Notes: generated from the letters alone by a model not told the origin. DNA of 64,000 bases from Adhaeribacter radiodurans (GCF_014075995.1 NZ_CP055153.1:5084001-5148000), one strand, 5' to 3'. Counted from the stretch's first letter, positions 36,183 through 45,506 are shown. Numbers and translations: made by a program.

Positions 36183-36959
36183 ATGAACGTTACTTTTTAT
36201 AAATACCAAGGCACCGGCAACGATTTTATTATGATTGATAACCGGCATTTATTTTTTGCAGCAGATAACGCCAATTTAATTGCCCAACTTTGCGAGCGCC
36301 GCATGGGAATAGGTGCCGACGGATTAATCTTATTACAAAATCGGGAAGGCTATGATTTTGAGATGGTGTACTTTAATGCCGATGGACGACCGGGTTCTAT
36401 GTGCGGTAACGGTGGCCGCTGCACCGTACAGTTTGCTAAACAATTAGGTATAATCAAGGAAAAAGCTTTTTTCCTGGCGGCTGATGGCGATCATTATGCA
36501 TCCGTAGATACTGCCGGGCAAATATCTTTAAAAATGAATGATGTACAACAAGTAGAAACGGGTGCGGATTATTATTACTTAAACACCGGCTCCCCGCATT
36601 ATGTACAGTTTGTAGAGGCCCTGGAACAGTTAAACGTTTTTGCCGAAGGCCGCGACATCCGATACAACAATCGGTTTAAGCAGGAGGGAACGAACGTAAA
36701 TTTTGCCCAATTACAACCTGAAATGCATTTATTTGTGCGCACTTACGAACGCGGTGTAGAAGATGAAACTTTTTCTTGTGGTACCGGCGTCACGGCTACT
36801 GCTTTAGCAGCGAGCTACAAAGGAGCCACCAGTCCGGTTTCGATTCGAACTTTAGGAGGCAATTTACAAGTAGCTTTTGAGGCAACTCCTACCGGCTTTA
36901 CCAATATTTACTTAATTGGTCCGGCACAGTACGTTTTTACAGGTTTTATTGAGGTGTAA
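36183..36959 (+). CDS. dapF: Diaminopimelate epimerase
   Basis: A 258-residue PLP-independent racemase converting LL- to meso-diaminopimelate, for lysine and peptidoglycan synthesis. The two catalytic cysteines are C74 in SMCGNGGRC and C199 in FSCGTGV, and the substrate-binding N-terminus is YQGTGNDFIMIDNR. Two-fold pseudo-symmetric domains are intact. It is followed 17 bases later by a GNAT gene and is probably cotranscribed with it. Confidence 0.96.
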   Translation: MNVTFYKYQGTGNDFIMIDNRHLFFAADNANLIAQLCERRMGIGADGLILLQNREGYDFEMVYFNADGRPGSMCGNGGRCTVQFAKQLGIIKEKAFFLAADGDHYASVDTAGQISLKMNDVQQVETGADYYYLNTGSPHYVQFVEALEQLNVFAEGRDIRYNNRFKQEGTNVNFAQLQPEMHLFVRTYERGVEDETFSCGTGVTATALAASYKGATSPVSIRTLGGNLQVAFEATPTGFTNIYLIGPAQYVFTGFIEV

Positions 36960-36976
36960 TTGTTTTACTATACAGT

Positions 36977-37498
36977 ATGTTTTTACAAAGCGAGCATATT
37001 TATTTACGGGCGCTGGAACCAGATGACCTGGAATTTTTATACAGCTTAGAAAATAACCCCGACATCTGGCAGGTAAGCAACACTACTACTCCCTACGCAA
37101 AACATGTATTACAACAATATTTAGAACAAGCTGCAGCTGATATCTTTTCTGTCAAACAATTACGGCTTCTCATCCACACGCATCAGCACCAGGCCGTTGG
37201 AGCAATCGATTTATTTGATTTTGAACCTCTCCACCAACGAGCAGGGTTAGGAATAGTAATTGCGCCAACCTACCGCCAACAGCACTATGCTACCGAAGCT
37301 TTACAGTTACTATTGAAATATTGTCGGGAACACTTATTGTTGCACCAGGTTTTTTGTTCTGTTAGCAGCAAAAATGTGAGCAGCTTACGTTTATTTGAAA
37401 AAGCAGAATTTTCGGTAGTTGGCACTCGTCAGCAATGGATTAGAACTGCTGCTGGCTGGCAAGATATTGTCGAATTCCAAAAAATTTTATCAGAATAA
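36977..37498 (+). CDS. GNAT-family N-acetyltransferase (RimJ/RimL type)
   Basis: A 173-residue acetyltransferase. N-terminal LRALEPDDLEFLYSLENN is typical of the RimJ/RimL/SpeG group; the acetyl-CoA-binding region is AGLGIVIAPTYRQQHYATEAL with the Q/R-x-x-x-A/G pattern; the C-terminal strand is SSKNVSSLRLFEKAEF. The substrate could be a protein N-terminus, a polyamine or a small amine. It lies directly after dapF. Confidence 0.85.
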   Translation: MFLQSEHIYLRALEPDDLEFLYSLENNPDIWQVSNTTTPYAKHVLQQYLEQAAADIFSVKQLRLLIHTHQHQAVGAIDLFDFEPLHQRAGLGIVIAPTYRQQHYATEALQLLLKYCREHLLLHQVFCSVSSKNVSSLRLFEKAEFSVVGTRQQWIRTAAGWQDIVEFQKILSE

Positions 37499-37969
37499 GT
37501 TTTTTATAAATTAATCAGAATATCGCTTCTATACGCACTTCTAATAGTTAGAACCCTCTTTACTATTTTATAATTTAAACTATTTCCTACCAATATTGTA
37601 GACTACTATATTGTAATCAAAATGCAATTTTTTACTGAAAATATTTAAATTTTATTAACTTAGTCATTATTTTCAGCCAAGTTTAATAATATTTACTTTT
37701 AGGTAAAACAATAAAAGTTGCATTTTTATAAGTATTAGTTTTATAATCTCTTTATTAAAACTTTGAATTAATACGTATTGATAAGTACGGATTTCCACTT
37801 AAAGTAATATCTCTTAAGGTTTATTTTCGATTTATGCAATATCTTTTTAAAAAATATTGCGTATTAGTCCATATATAAGCAAAACCTTATTGCTGCTTAA
37901 CTTTCGTTGAAAATTTCTTAACAAATTTCAAATTTATTTAAAGTGACTAAATAACCGTACGTAATTTCT
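37499..37969. other. 471-bp AT-rich region upstream of the glycan operon
   Basis: Probably contains the operon promoter, but no exact TAnnTTTG box stands out. A near-perfect 25-base palindrome lies at 37836-37860 (arms GCAATAT/ATATTGC). No reading frame or RNA gene that I can support. Confidence 0.45.
37836..37860. repeat. 25-base near-perfect palindrome, possible operator
   Basis: GCAATAT and ATATTGC flank a centre of T and A runs; one base breaks perfect symmetry. It sits 110 bases before the glycosyltransferase start, where an operator could lie. No regulator gene is adjacent. Confidence 0.3.
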
Positions 37970-39220
37970 ATGCTAAAATTTGACCAGAATAGTTCTTTGA
38001 CCCCTGAAGAGAAAAACATAACAGCTAATCTTAAACCTACTGCAACGAATGAAGTAAAAGCACCTGGGAGTACGACTGAGACCAATCAATTAGAAAGCTT
38101 TATTCAAAATATGCCGGATATTGTTTGCTTGTCGCATTTACGATGGGATTTTGTTTACCAGCGGCCACAACATTTACTTTCGCGTTTTGCGAAACACGGA
38201 CGCTTATTCTTTTTTGAAGAACCTTATTTTTACGATGGTGCTCAACCTCGCTTAGAGGTAAGCCGTCGCGATGCAAACGTACATATTGTGGTAGCGCATT
38301 TACCACATGGTTTAACCCCACAGGAATCAGATGCTGCTCAGATTGAATTAGTAAATAAGTTTGTTAAAGAACACCAAATTAGTAAATATATTGCTTGGTA
38401 TTATACCCCCATGGCTTTAGAAGTGTATGGCCATTTGCAGCCTGCCTTAACTGTTTACGATTGCATGGATGAGTTATCGGCTTTTAAAGGCGCTTCGCCC
38501 CGGTTACGCGAACTGGAAGCCGACCTATTCAAGAAAGCTGATTTAGTATTTACTGGTGGGCACAGCATTTACGAATCAAAACGCACGCAACATCCCGAAG
38601 TGTATGCCTTCCCGAGCAGTATTGATAAAGCTCATTTTGCCCAGGCTCGCACCGGAATGGGCGAACCCGAAGATCAAAAAAATATTCAACATCCGCGTTT
38701 TGGCTTCTATGGCGTGGTAGATGAACGTTTTGATATTGAATTGTTGCGCGAAGTGGCGGCATTGCGCCCGGATTGGCACTGGGTAATTATAGGCCCGGTA
38801 GTTAAAATTGATCCTGCTGTGTTACCAAAAGCAGAAAATATTCATTACCTGGGCGGAAAAGATTATAAGGAACTACCCGCTTATTTAAGTTCCTGGGATG
38901 TGGCTACCATGCCTTTCGCGATTAATGAATCTACTAAATACATCAGCCCTACAAAAACACCCGAATATTTAGCTGGCGGTAAACCCGTAGTATCTACTCC
39001 TATTCGGGATGTAATACGCCCTTATGGCGATCAAAGCCTGGTACATATTGCTGCTACTGCCCAAGAGTTTGTAACTGCCCTGGAAAAAGCACTGGAACAG
39101 CGAAACAACGCTGAATGGCTGGCCCAGACAGATTCCTTTTTAGCCAATATCTCCTGGGATCATACCTGGCAGAATATGGTAAACTTAATTCAAATTGCTA
39201 TAACCGAAAAATCAAAGTAA
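37970..39220 (+). CDS. Glycosyltransferase, GT-B fold (TuaH-like)
   Basis: A 416-residue cytoplasmic glycosyltransferase. The first 48 residues are low-complexity and polar; the enzyme proper starts at MPDIVCLSHLRWD, so a later start at that Met is possible. The acceptor-side motif VYQRPQHLLSRFAK followed by FFEEPYF is typical of TuaH/GumK-related GT-B enzymes. The donor half contains RFGFYGVVDERFDIELL, HYLGGKDYKELPAYLSSWDVATMPF and the E-x7-E-like region SPTKTPEYLAGGKPVVSTP. First gene of a three-gene glycan operon with glf and the GH1-RmlD fusion. A galactofuranosyl or other surface-glycan transfer role is inferred from context. Confidence 0.85.
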   Translation: MLKFDQNSSLTPEEKNITANLKPTATNEVKAPGSTTETNQLESFIQNMPDIVCLSHLRWDFVYQRPQHLLSRFAKHGRLFFFEEPYFYDGAQPRLEVSRRDANVHIVVAHLPHGLTPQESDAAQIELVNKFVKEHQISKYIAWYYTPMALEVYGHLQPALTVYDCMDELSAFKGASPRLRELEADLFKKADLVFTGGHSIYESKRTQHPEVYAFPSSIDKAHFAQARTGMGEPEDQKNIQHPRFGFYGVVDERFDIELLREVAALRPDWHWVIIGPVVKIDPAVLPKAENIHYLGGKDYKELPAYLSSWDVATMPFAINESTKYISPTKTPEYLAGGKPVVSTPIRDVIRPYGDQSLVHIAATAQEFVTALEKALEQRNNAEWLAQTDSFLANISWDHTWQNMVNLIQIAITEKSK

Positions 39221-39277
39221 GCTCCTTACTAAAAACTAACCCAAATAATTGTTAAACTATTAAAAAATAAAAAATAT

Positions 39278-40471
39278 ATGTTCGACTATCTTATTGTTGG
39301 AGCTGGCTTTGCCGGAAGTGTATTGGCCGAACGCCTAGCTACCCGTTCTAATAAAAAAGTATTAATTATTGATAAAAGATCGCACATTGCCGGAAACGCG
39401 TACGATCATTACAACGAAGAAGGTATTTTAGTACATAAATACGGACCACATATTTTTCATACTAATTCAAAAGACGTTTTTGATTATTTATCGCAGTTTA
39501 CCGAATGGCGGTCTTATGAACACCGTGTTTTAGCCAGTGTGGATGGTCAGTTAGTTCCTATTCCGATTAACCTCGATACTATTAATAAATTATATGGCTT
39601 AAACTTAACTTCTTTTGAGTTAGAAGATTGGTTTGAGTCCGTGGCTGAGCAAGTACCCGTTGTGCGTACCTCAGAAGATGTGGTGGTAAGTAAAGTCGGA
39701 CGCGAATTATACGAAAAATTCTTCCGGAATTATACCCGTAAACAGTGGGGCATGGACCCATCTGAGTTAGATAAATCGGTAACTTCACGCGTACCTACCC
39801 GTACCAACCGCGATAACCGGTATTTTACCGATACCTATCAAGCAATGCCTTTAAACGGTTTTACAGCTATGTTCGAGAAAATGCTGGCGCACCCGAACAT
39901 TAAAGTTATGCTGAATACCGATTACAAAGAAATTATAGATCTGATTCCGTTTAAGGAAATGATTTTTACGGGTCCTGTTGATGAATATTTTGATTACCAG
40001 TTTGGTAAATTACCTTACCGTTCTCTGGACTTTAAACACGAAACGCTGAATACAGAAACTTTCTTACCAACAGCGGTAGTAAATTATCCGAACGAGCACG
40101 CTTATACCCGGATCACAGAATTTAAATACCTAACCGGTCAAAAGCATACGAAAACCAGCGTAGTTTACGAATATCCACAAGCCGACGGAGATCCGTATTA
40201 TCCGGTTCCACGGCCTGAAAACGCCGAGTTGTATAATAAATATAAGAAACTTGCTGATCAGACTCCCAATGTACATTTCGTGGGCCGGTTAGCTACTTAT
40301 AAATATTATAACATGGATCAGGTTGTAGCGCAAGCACTTACGCTTTATAAAAAGCTGACCGAGAAAACCGAAGAAGATAAGACTATTGCAGAAATTGAGA
40401 AGATCGTAGTAAAAGGTAAATCTTTGAACGGATCTATTATCAAAATCTCCAGTAAAAATGGCGATCATTGA
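39278..40471 (+). CDS. glf: UDP-galactopyranose mutase
   Basis: A 397-residue FAD enzyme that interconverts UDP-galactopyranose and UDP-galactofuranose. FAD motif GAGFAGSVLAERLA near residue 7, HIAGNAYDHYNEEGILVHKYGPHIFHT, YTRKQWGMDPSEL, and the C-terminal NVHFVGRLATYKYYNMDQVVAQAL that closes the FAD site. The length matches bacterial Glf. It overlaps the next gene by 14 bases, so the two are translationally coupled, and lies 57 bases after the glycosyltransferase. Its presence means the operon handles galactofuranose. Confidence 0.96.
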   Translation: MFDYLIVGAGFAGSVLAERLATRSNKKVLIIDKRSHIAGNAYDHYNEEGILVHKYGPHIFHTNSKDVFDYLSQFTEWRSYEHRVLASVDGQLVPIPINLDTINKLYGLNLTSFELEDWFESVAEQVPVVRTSEDVVVSKVGRELYEKFFRNYTRKQWGMDPSELDKSVTSRVPTRTNRDNRYFTDTYQAMPLNGFTAMFEKMLAHPNIKVMLNTDYKEIIDLIPFKEMIFTGPVDEYFDYQFGKLPYRSLDFKHETLNTETFLPTAVVNYPNEHAYTRITEFKYLTGQKHTKTSVVYEYPQADGDPYYPVPRPENAELYNKYKKLADQTPNVHFVGRLATYKYYNMDQVVAQALTLYKKLTEKTEEDKTIAEIEKIVVKGKSLNGSIIKISSKNGDH

Positions 40472-42695
40472 TTTATGGGGCGGAGTTGAATGCAGTTGTA
40501 ACCGGGTAGGAGAACAGTTCTTCGACCAGTTAAGCAGAAACGGTCATTGGGAGCGCATAAGCGATCTGGACCTATTTGCCTCCTTAGGAATTAAAAAATT
40601 GCGTTACCCAGTGCTTTGGGAGCATGTTGCTCCTCAAAGCCTGGACACGCCAGACTGGTCTTGGTCAGATGAAAGATTGCAGCGCTTGCAGCAGTTACAA
40701 ATCGATCCGATTGTTGGTTTGGTACACCATGGTAGTGGCCCAGTCTACACTGATTTATCTAATGATAATTTTGCCCCTCTCCTAGCTCAATATGCCCGTA
40801 TGGTAGCCGAACGCTACCCATGGGTAACCTATTACACCCCCGTAAATGAACCCCTTACAACTGCCCGTTTTAGCTGCCTGTATGGTTTTTGGTACCCGCA
40901 TCAAACTTCTGATAAAGCTTTTGTTCGAGCCTTATTAAACCAGGTAAAAGGTACTAAGCTGGCTATGCAAGCTATTCGAGAGATAAATCCGGCTGCTAAG
41001 TTAGTACAAACCGAAGATTTAGGCCAAACGCATAGTACAAAGCTATTAGCTTATCAAGCAGCATTTGAAAACGAACGCCGCTGGTTATCCTTTGATTTAT
41101 TATGCGGTAAAGTTACGCCTAAGCATAAGCTCTGGAATTACTTAATCCAAAACGGAGTAGAACCTACAGAATTGCTTGAATTTGTAGAAAGCCCTCTCCC
41201 ACCCGATATTTTCGGGATTAACCATTATATAACCAGTGAGCGGTACTTAGACGAGCATTTATCTATTTTTCCGTTGCATACCCACGGCAGTAATGCCCAT
41301 CATAAATACGCCGATGTAGAAGCAGTGCGGGTAAAAGGGGTAGAACGAACTGGTATAAAAAACCTTTTGCAAGAAACCTGGCAACGCTATCAAGGTGAAA
41401 TAGCTATTACTGAGGCACATTTATGCTGTACTCGGGAAGAACAAATGCGTTGGTTTATGGAAGTCTGGGGGGCTGCAACTGAATTAAAGCAGGCTGGGGT
41501 AAATATCCGGGCAGTAACTGCCTGGGCTTTGTTAGGCTCTTACGATTGGAATTCGCTCCTGACGCGTAATAATAGTCATTACGAAAATGGCGTATTTGAT
41601 TTGCGGATGGGAAACAAACCTTGGTCTACGGCCTTAGTGAAGATGCTGAAAAGTTTAAGTAAAACTGGTAAGTATCAACACGATGTATTGCAACACAAAG
41701 GCTGGTGGGACCGTGAAGAACGTTATGCGTATTGGCACCGCGATGTTTATATTTCTAAACCCACTCATAAACCCATTCTAGATAAAAAACAAAGGCCATT
41801 ACTTATTACAGGTGCCACGGGTACGCTTGGCCAGGCTTTTGGTCGTATTTGCCAGGACCGGGGTTTGCATTACCATTTATTAACCCGGGCTGAAATGGAT
41901 ATAGCCAATCCAGAATCTGTAGCTGCCGCAGTAGCCCGTTATAATCCTTGGGCCATTATTAATACGGCTGGTTACGTGCGTGTAGACGAAGCCGAAAAGG
42001 AACCCGGAAAATGCTACCGGGAAAATACGAAAGGTCCTATTGTATTAGCCGAGATTTGCAAGGCGGCTAATATTCAGCTTTTAACTTTTTCTTCGGATTT
42101 AGTTTTTGATGGCAAAAAAGCAACGCCCTATGTGGAAGAAGACCAACCTAACCCACAAAATGTGTATGGAAATAGTAAATTTTTAGCTGAAAAAGAAGTA
42201 TTACGCATTTTACCAGAAGCCTTAGTAATTCGGACAAGTGCATTTTTTGGCATTGGGGATCGGGATAACTTTGTTTACTTTGCTTTACAATCCTTCTTAC
42301 AAGGTAATCCATTTGAGGCCGTAAACGATATAAAGATTACAGCTACTTATATTCCGGACCTAATTCAGAATTCGTTAGATTTACTAATTGATCAGGCTAA
42401 TGGCATCTGGCATTTAGCTAATTCAGGAACCTTTACCTGGGCAGGACTAGCTCAATCAATAGCAGATATTGCTTTATTGAAAGACGTTCAAATAATAAGT
42501 CAACCGGTATCGTCTTTTAGGCTTTCTGCTTACCGGCCGCACAACTCAGTTTTAGGAAGTACTAAATCTTATCTTATGCCATCTGTAGAAAGTGCTTTGC
42601 AACGTTGTATTCCGGTAATTATGCAAACAATTGCTCGGGAACGAACTGCATTAGAACAGAATCTATTTCCGGCAGAAGAAAAGCTAAGTGGCTAG
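40458..42695 (+). CDS. Fusion: GH1-like beta-glycosidase domain + RmlD-like sugar-nucleotide reductase
   Basis: A 745-residue two-domain protein without signal peptide. Residues 1 to about 430 form a GH1/clan GH-A barrel with acid/base E131 in TPVNEP and nucleophile E319 in IAITEAH (where canonical GH1 has TENG). After a linker rich in Lys and Pro, residues about 447-735 are an extended-SDR of the RmlD type: TGATGTLGQ at 451-459, FSSDLVFDG, Y-G-N-S-K (YxxxK) and TATYIPDL. RmlD reduces dTDP-4-dehydrorhamnose. A hydrolase joined to a nucleotide-sugar reductase is biochemically odd; it may act on a sugar precursor or regulate flux. It overlaps glf and ends the operon before a terminator. Confidence 0.85.
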   Translation: MAIIDLWGGVECSCNRVGEQFFDQLSRNGHWERISDLDLFASLGIKKLRYPVLWEHVAPQSLDTPDWSWSDERLQRLQQLQIDPIVGLVHHGSGPVYTDLSNDNFAPLLAQYARMVAERYPWVTYYTPVNEPLTTARFSCLYGFWYPHQTSDKAFVRALLNQVKGTKLAMQAIREINPAAKLVQTEDLGQTHSTKLLAYQAAFENERRWLSFDLLCGKVTPKHKLWNYLIQNGVEPTELLEFVESPLPPDIFGINHYITSERYLDEHLSIFPLHTHGSNAHHKYADVEAVRVKGVERTGIKNLLQETWQRYQGEIAITEAHLCCTREEQMRWFMEVWGAATELKQAGVNIRAVTAWALLGSYDWNSLLTRNNSHYENGVFDLRMGNKPWSTALVKMLKSLSKTGKYQHDVLQHKGWWDREERYAYWHRDVYISKPTHKPILDKKQRPLLITGATGTLGQAFGRICQDRGLHYHLLTRAEMDIANPESVAAAVARYNPWAIINTAGYVRVDEAEKEPGKCYRENTKGPIVLAEICKAANIQLLTFSSDLVFDGKKATPYVEEDQPNPQNVYGNSKFLAEKEVLRILPEALVIRTSAFFGIGDRDNFVYFALQSFLQGNPFEAVNDIKITATYIPDLIQNSLDLLIDQANGIWHLANSGTFTWAGLAQSIADIALLKDVQIISQPVSSFRLSAYRPHNSVLGSTKSYLMPSVESALQRCIPVIMQTIARERTALEQNLFPAEEKLSG

Positions 42696-42723
42696 TGTAG
42701 TATCTCTAGTTTTATTAAATAGT

Positions 42724-42762
42724 AAATAAAAGGCTGTTCGTACCTCGAATGGCCTTTTATTT
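42724..42762 (+). terminator. Terminator of the glycan operon
   Basis: An 11-bp perfect stem (AAATAAAAGGC and complement) with a 17-base loop, followed by TTTT. It lies 29 bases after the fusion gene's stop. Confidence 0.85.
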
Positions 42763-42881
42763 TTTGTTTGTGTTAAGCCGAAAGCTAATAACTTTGCTGC
42801 ACTATTTTCTTCACCTATGCCAATCTGTCAGAGTTAAAACTATATTTTGGTTAAGGATTTAACATAATTAATAGTTTCAAT

Positions 42882-43946
42882 ATGTATTCTTACGATCAAC
42901 TTTACACTTTTACTAAGCAAGTTTTTCAAAGCATTGGCAGTTCGGAGCAAGACGCTGATTTAGCTACCGAAGTATTATTATCCGCCGATTTAAGAGGAAT
43001 TGATTCGCATGGCATAGCCCGCCTGATTGGATACGTACGACTTTGGGAAACAAATCGGATTAACGCTACTCCTTCCGTTCGGGTTGTGCATGAAACACCC
43101 AGTACGGCTGTAGTAGACGGTGATAGTGGCTTAGGCTTGATAGTAGCCCCCCGAGCCATGGACATTGCCATTGAAAAAGCCCGGGTAGCTGGTACTGGAT
43201 GGGTATCCGTAAAAAATTCAAATCATTTTGGTATTGCTGGTTACCACGCCATGAAAGCACTAGAGAATGATATGATTGGTATTGCCATGACTAATGCTAG
43301 TCCGCTAGTAGCACCAACTAATTCCTTAGAGCGTTTATTAGGTACTAACCCCATTGCAGTAGCTATTCCGGCCAATGAACAACCAGCCTTTGTTGCCGAT
43401 TTTGCTACTACCACGGCGGCTAACGGCAAATTAGAAATTTTACAGCGCAAGAACCAGGAAGCACCCCTTGGCTGGATCCAAGATGCCAAAGGCCATAATT
43501 CTACTAACCCTAACGAACTAAAAGCAGGAGGCGCGTTAATGCCTTTAGGTGGAGAAACAGGCAGCCACAAAGGTTATTGCTTAGGTTCTATCGTAGATAT
43601 ATTTTCGGCGGTTTTATCGGGAGCCAATTACGGGCCTTGGGTACCACCTTTTGTAAGCTTTTTGCCTTTACCAACTAATCCAGTAGGCGAAGGTATCGGA
43701 CATTTTTTTGGCGCTATGCGGATAGACGCTTTCCGGCCAGCCAATGAATTTAAAGCGCACATGGATAACTGGATTACTACTTTTCGGCAATCGAAAGCTA
43801 AATCAGAGGAAACACCTGTACTTATTCCGGGTGATCCGGAAAGAATAATGGCAGTTAAGCGTCGGGAAGAAGGAATTCCACTATTAGATCCAGTAATTAA
43901 AGATCTGGAATCTCTGGCGCAAAAGTTCTCTTTACAATTTAGTTAA
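42882..43946 (+). CDS. Ldh-family (malate/L-lactate type 2) NAD(P)-dependent oxidoreductase
   Basis: A 354-residue oxidoreductase of the YlbC/YbiC/AllD-type family, structurally unrelated to classical lactate dehydrogenases. The family signature segments are DLRGIDSHGIARL (with the catalytic His), VSVKNSNHFGIAGYHAMKAL, TNASPLVAPTNSLERLLGTNPIAVAIP, ATTTAANGKLEI and GETGSHKGYCLGSIVDIFSAVLSGA. Members reduce 2-oxo acids or oxidise ureidoglycolate, malate or sulfolactate; the substrate is not evident here. Flanked by two terminators, so monocistronic. Confidence 0.9.
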   Translation: MYSYDQLYTFTKQVFQSIGSSEQDADLATEVLLSADLRGIDSHGIARLIGYVRLWETNRINATPSVRVVHETPSTAVVDGDSGLGLIVAPRAMDIAIEKARVAGTGWVSVKNSNHFGIAGYHAMKALENDMIGIAMTNASPLVAPTNSLERLLGTNPIAVAIPANEQPAFVADFATTTAANGKLEILQRKNQEAPLGWIQDAKGHNSTNPNELKAGGALMPLGGETGSHKGYCLGSIVDIFSAVLSGANYGPWVPPFVSFLPLPTNPVGEGIGHFFGAMRIDAFRPANEFKAHMDNWITTFRQSKAKSEETPVLIPGDPERIMAVKRREEGIPLLDPVIKDLESLAQKFSLQFS

Positions 43947-43952
43947 TAAAAA

Positions 43953-43980
43953 AAGCCGTTCTTATTGGTAAGAACGGCTT
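43953..43980. terminator. Terminator between convergent genes
   Basis: A 12-bp perfect stem (AAGCCGTTCTTA and complement) with a 4-base loop (TTGG), flanked by A- and T-rich runs, between the stops of the Ldh gene and the L,D-transpeptidase gene. Confidence 0.88.
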
Positions 43981-44000
43981 TCTTATTTATAAATTACTAA

Positions 44001-44864
44001 TTAAATAAGTGTATTTCCAACTGAGGTGTAATAAGCTAAAGCAGTTTCCGCATCCAGATAATCAGAATTAAACTCTTTTTTATTAGCGTGAATGAACAAG
44101 CAGGTTTTACCTTTCACCGCTTCAATAACCTGCCGGTGATTCTCCATAGGTAAGGCCGGACAACCTTGACTGCGTCCTAAACGGCCATGCTGGGTAATAA
44201 AAGCATCGCTTACATAATCGGCTCCATGCATTACTACACATCGCTCCAGCGCATTGGTATTAAAGTTCTCATCCATGCCAACTAATTTCAAGGACGTACC
44301 ATGTTTACCCATGTAAATATCTTGAGTAACGTAGAATCCTAAACTGCTTTTTTCCGAATTAACAGTATTGTCGAATTGTTCGGCTAAGTTTTCACCGGAG
44401 TTCTTACCATGCGCCACCAGTGAGTTAAATAAAACTTTTTTATCCGCCAAATCAATAACCCAAAGTCGTTTTTCGGTAGATGGTTTATTAAAATCAACAA
44501 CAGTAAGCAACTTTTTATCAGATAGCTGACCTTGCGCTTTCAGGTTTAAATAACCCAATAAAGCATCATTAAAAACATCCAGCGTTAAGCCACTCTTTTC
44601 TAAACCAATTTCTTCGTAAAGCTTATAAACATCTACCTGAAAAGCAGCAAATCGTAAAGCTTCGGCGGTTGCGCCCGATATATGCGTATTCTCGGATTTA
44701 GTCTTATAACTTCCGGCTGGTAATGGAAAGTGCGCAAAGAAAAAAGGCGCCAAAAAAGGAATAATCCGACGAATTCGACGATTACCCTTCTTTACCTTTC
44801 TAATAATATCTTTTTTTTCCTGTTCCATTGCTTTTCTTTTTTGAGAAAAATAGTACCCTTTCAA
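44001..44864 (-). CDS. Murein L,D-transpeptidase catalytic-domain family protein (YkuD_2-like)
   Basis: A 287-residue envelope protein. The start at 44864 is used; a second Met at residue 13 (EQEKKD) may be the real start. A basic N-terminus is followed by a single hydrophobic segment about residues 34-48, serving as signal or anchor. The catalytic region has H213 in VVMHGADY and the nucleophilic C235 in GRSQGCPALP, the S-x-G-C pattern of L,D-transpeptidases that make 3-3 peptidoglycan cross-links or attach proteins to murein. KNSGEN and SSLGFYVTQDIYMGKHG are typical for this subgroup. Confidence 0.88.
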   Translation of the reverse strand: MKGYYFSQKRKAMEQEKKDIIRKVKKGNRRIRRIIPFLAPFFFAHFPLPAGSYKTKSENTHISGATAEALRFAAFQVDVYKLYEEIGLEKSGLTLDVFNDALLGYLNLKAQGQLSDKKLLTVVDFNKPSTEKRLWVIDLADKKVLFNSLVAHGKNSGENLAEQFDNTVNSEKSSLGFYVTQDIYMGKHGTSLKLVGMDENFNTNALERCVVMHGADYVSDAFITQHGRLGRSQGCPALPMENHRQVIEAVKGKTCLFIHANKKEFNSDYLDAETALAYYTSVGNTLI

Positions 44865-45185
44865 CTAACTTAAACTGCCTTATACGTAAAAAAACATATT
44901 AAGACTAATAATCTATAAGTAGCAGGTCGCAAAAATTTGATACTTATTCTCTAAACACTATCCACTTTCTTATAGTTCAGATACGTTTATTACTCAAAAT
45001 TTCAAGGAAAGCATCGCTATAGCATTTTACTTTATTAACAACAATCATTAAGAACTACTCATTCCGGCCTTAATAATTGCCAAAAAACAGCTTAAATCTT
45101 TTGTATTTTCTATAAAATTTTTCTTATAAACAAGAAAGCCCTATTTAAGATAGGGCTTTCTTGTTTACTATACTTAATAAGAATT
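44865..45185. other. 321-bp intergenic region
   Basis: AT-rich spacer between two minus-strand genes: promoter space for the transpeptidase and, at 45128-45166, the terminator of the division gene. Nothing else recognisable. Confidence 0.5.
45128..45166. terminator. Terminator with perfect 17-bp stem after the DivIC-like gene
   Basis: Arms AAACAAGAAAGCCCTAT and complement with a 5-base loop. It lies 20 bases after the stop codon at 45186. Confidence 0.9.
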
Positions 45186-45488
45186 TTACTTTTGCTTAGG
45201 CTTTTTTACTAAAATAAACACCTCTTCGGTAGGCCGTTTCATGTAATATTTTTCCCGGGCGTACTTTTCTAATAGCTCGGGGTTGCTCATCAGTTCGGTA
45301 CGATCTTTTTGTACTTCGGCTATTTTCTGAACGTAATATTCTTTATCTGCTTCTAAATCATTTAGTTTCTTACTCATCTGATATTGAGTCATAAAATCAT
45401 TAGAGTCAAAGAACACCATCCATACAAGGAAAGTAACCGTAGAAATAAAATAAAAGCTTCTGATGAATTTTGGCAATCGTATCCGCAT
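45186..45488 (-). CDS. Septum formation initiator family protein (DivIC/FtsB-like)
   Basis: A 100-residue bitopic membrane protein: short basic N-terminus, one membrane helix about residues 12-27 (YFISTVTFLVWMVFF), then a coiled coil (QYQMSKKLNDLEADKEYYVQKIAEVQKDRTEL, split by heptads) and the family's closing motif NPELLEKYAREKYYMKRPTEEVFIL. FtsB/DivIC joins the FtsQ-FtsL complex that activates septal peptidoglycan synthesis. It follows eno, a synteny shared by many bacteria, but here a strong terminator separates them. Confidence 0.88.
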   Translation of the reverse strand: MRIRLPKFIRSFYFISTVTFLVWMVFFDSNDFMTQYQMSKKLNDLEADKEYYVQKIAEVQKDRTELMSNPELLEKYAREKYYMKRPTEEVFILVKKPKQK

Positions 45489-45492
45489 ACAT

Positions 45493-45500
45493 CAAATATA
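45493..45500 (-). promoter_or_regulatory. -7-like box TATATTTG right at the DivIC-like start
   Basis: An exact TAnnTTTG on the minus strand, only 4 bases before the ATG at 45488 and continuous with the T-tract of the eno terminator. If used, it would give a nearly leaderless message. Confidence 0.3.
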
Positions 45501-45506
45501 TAAAAA

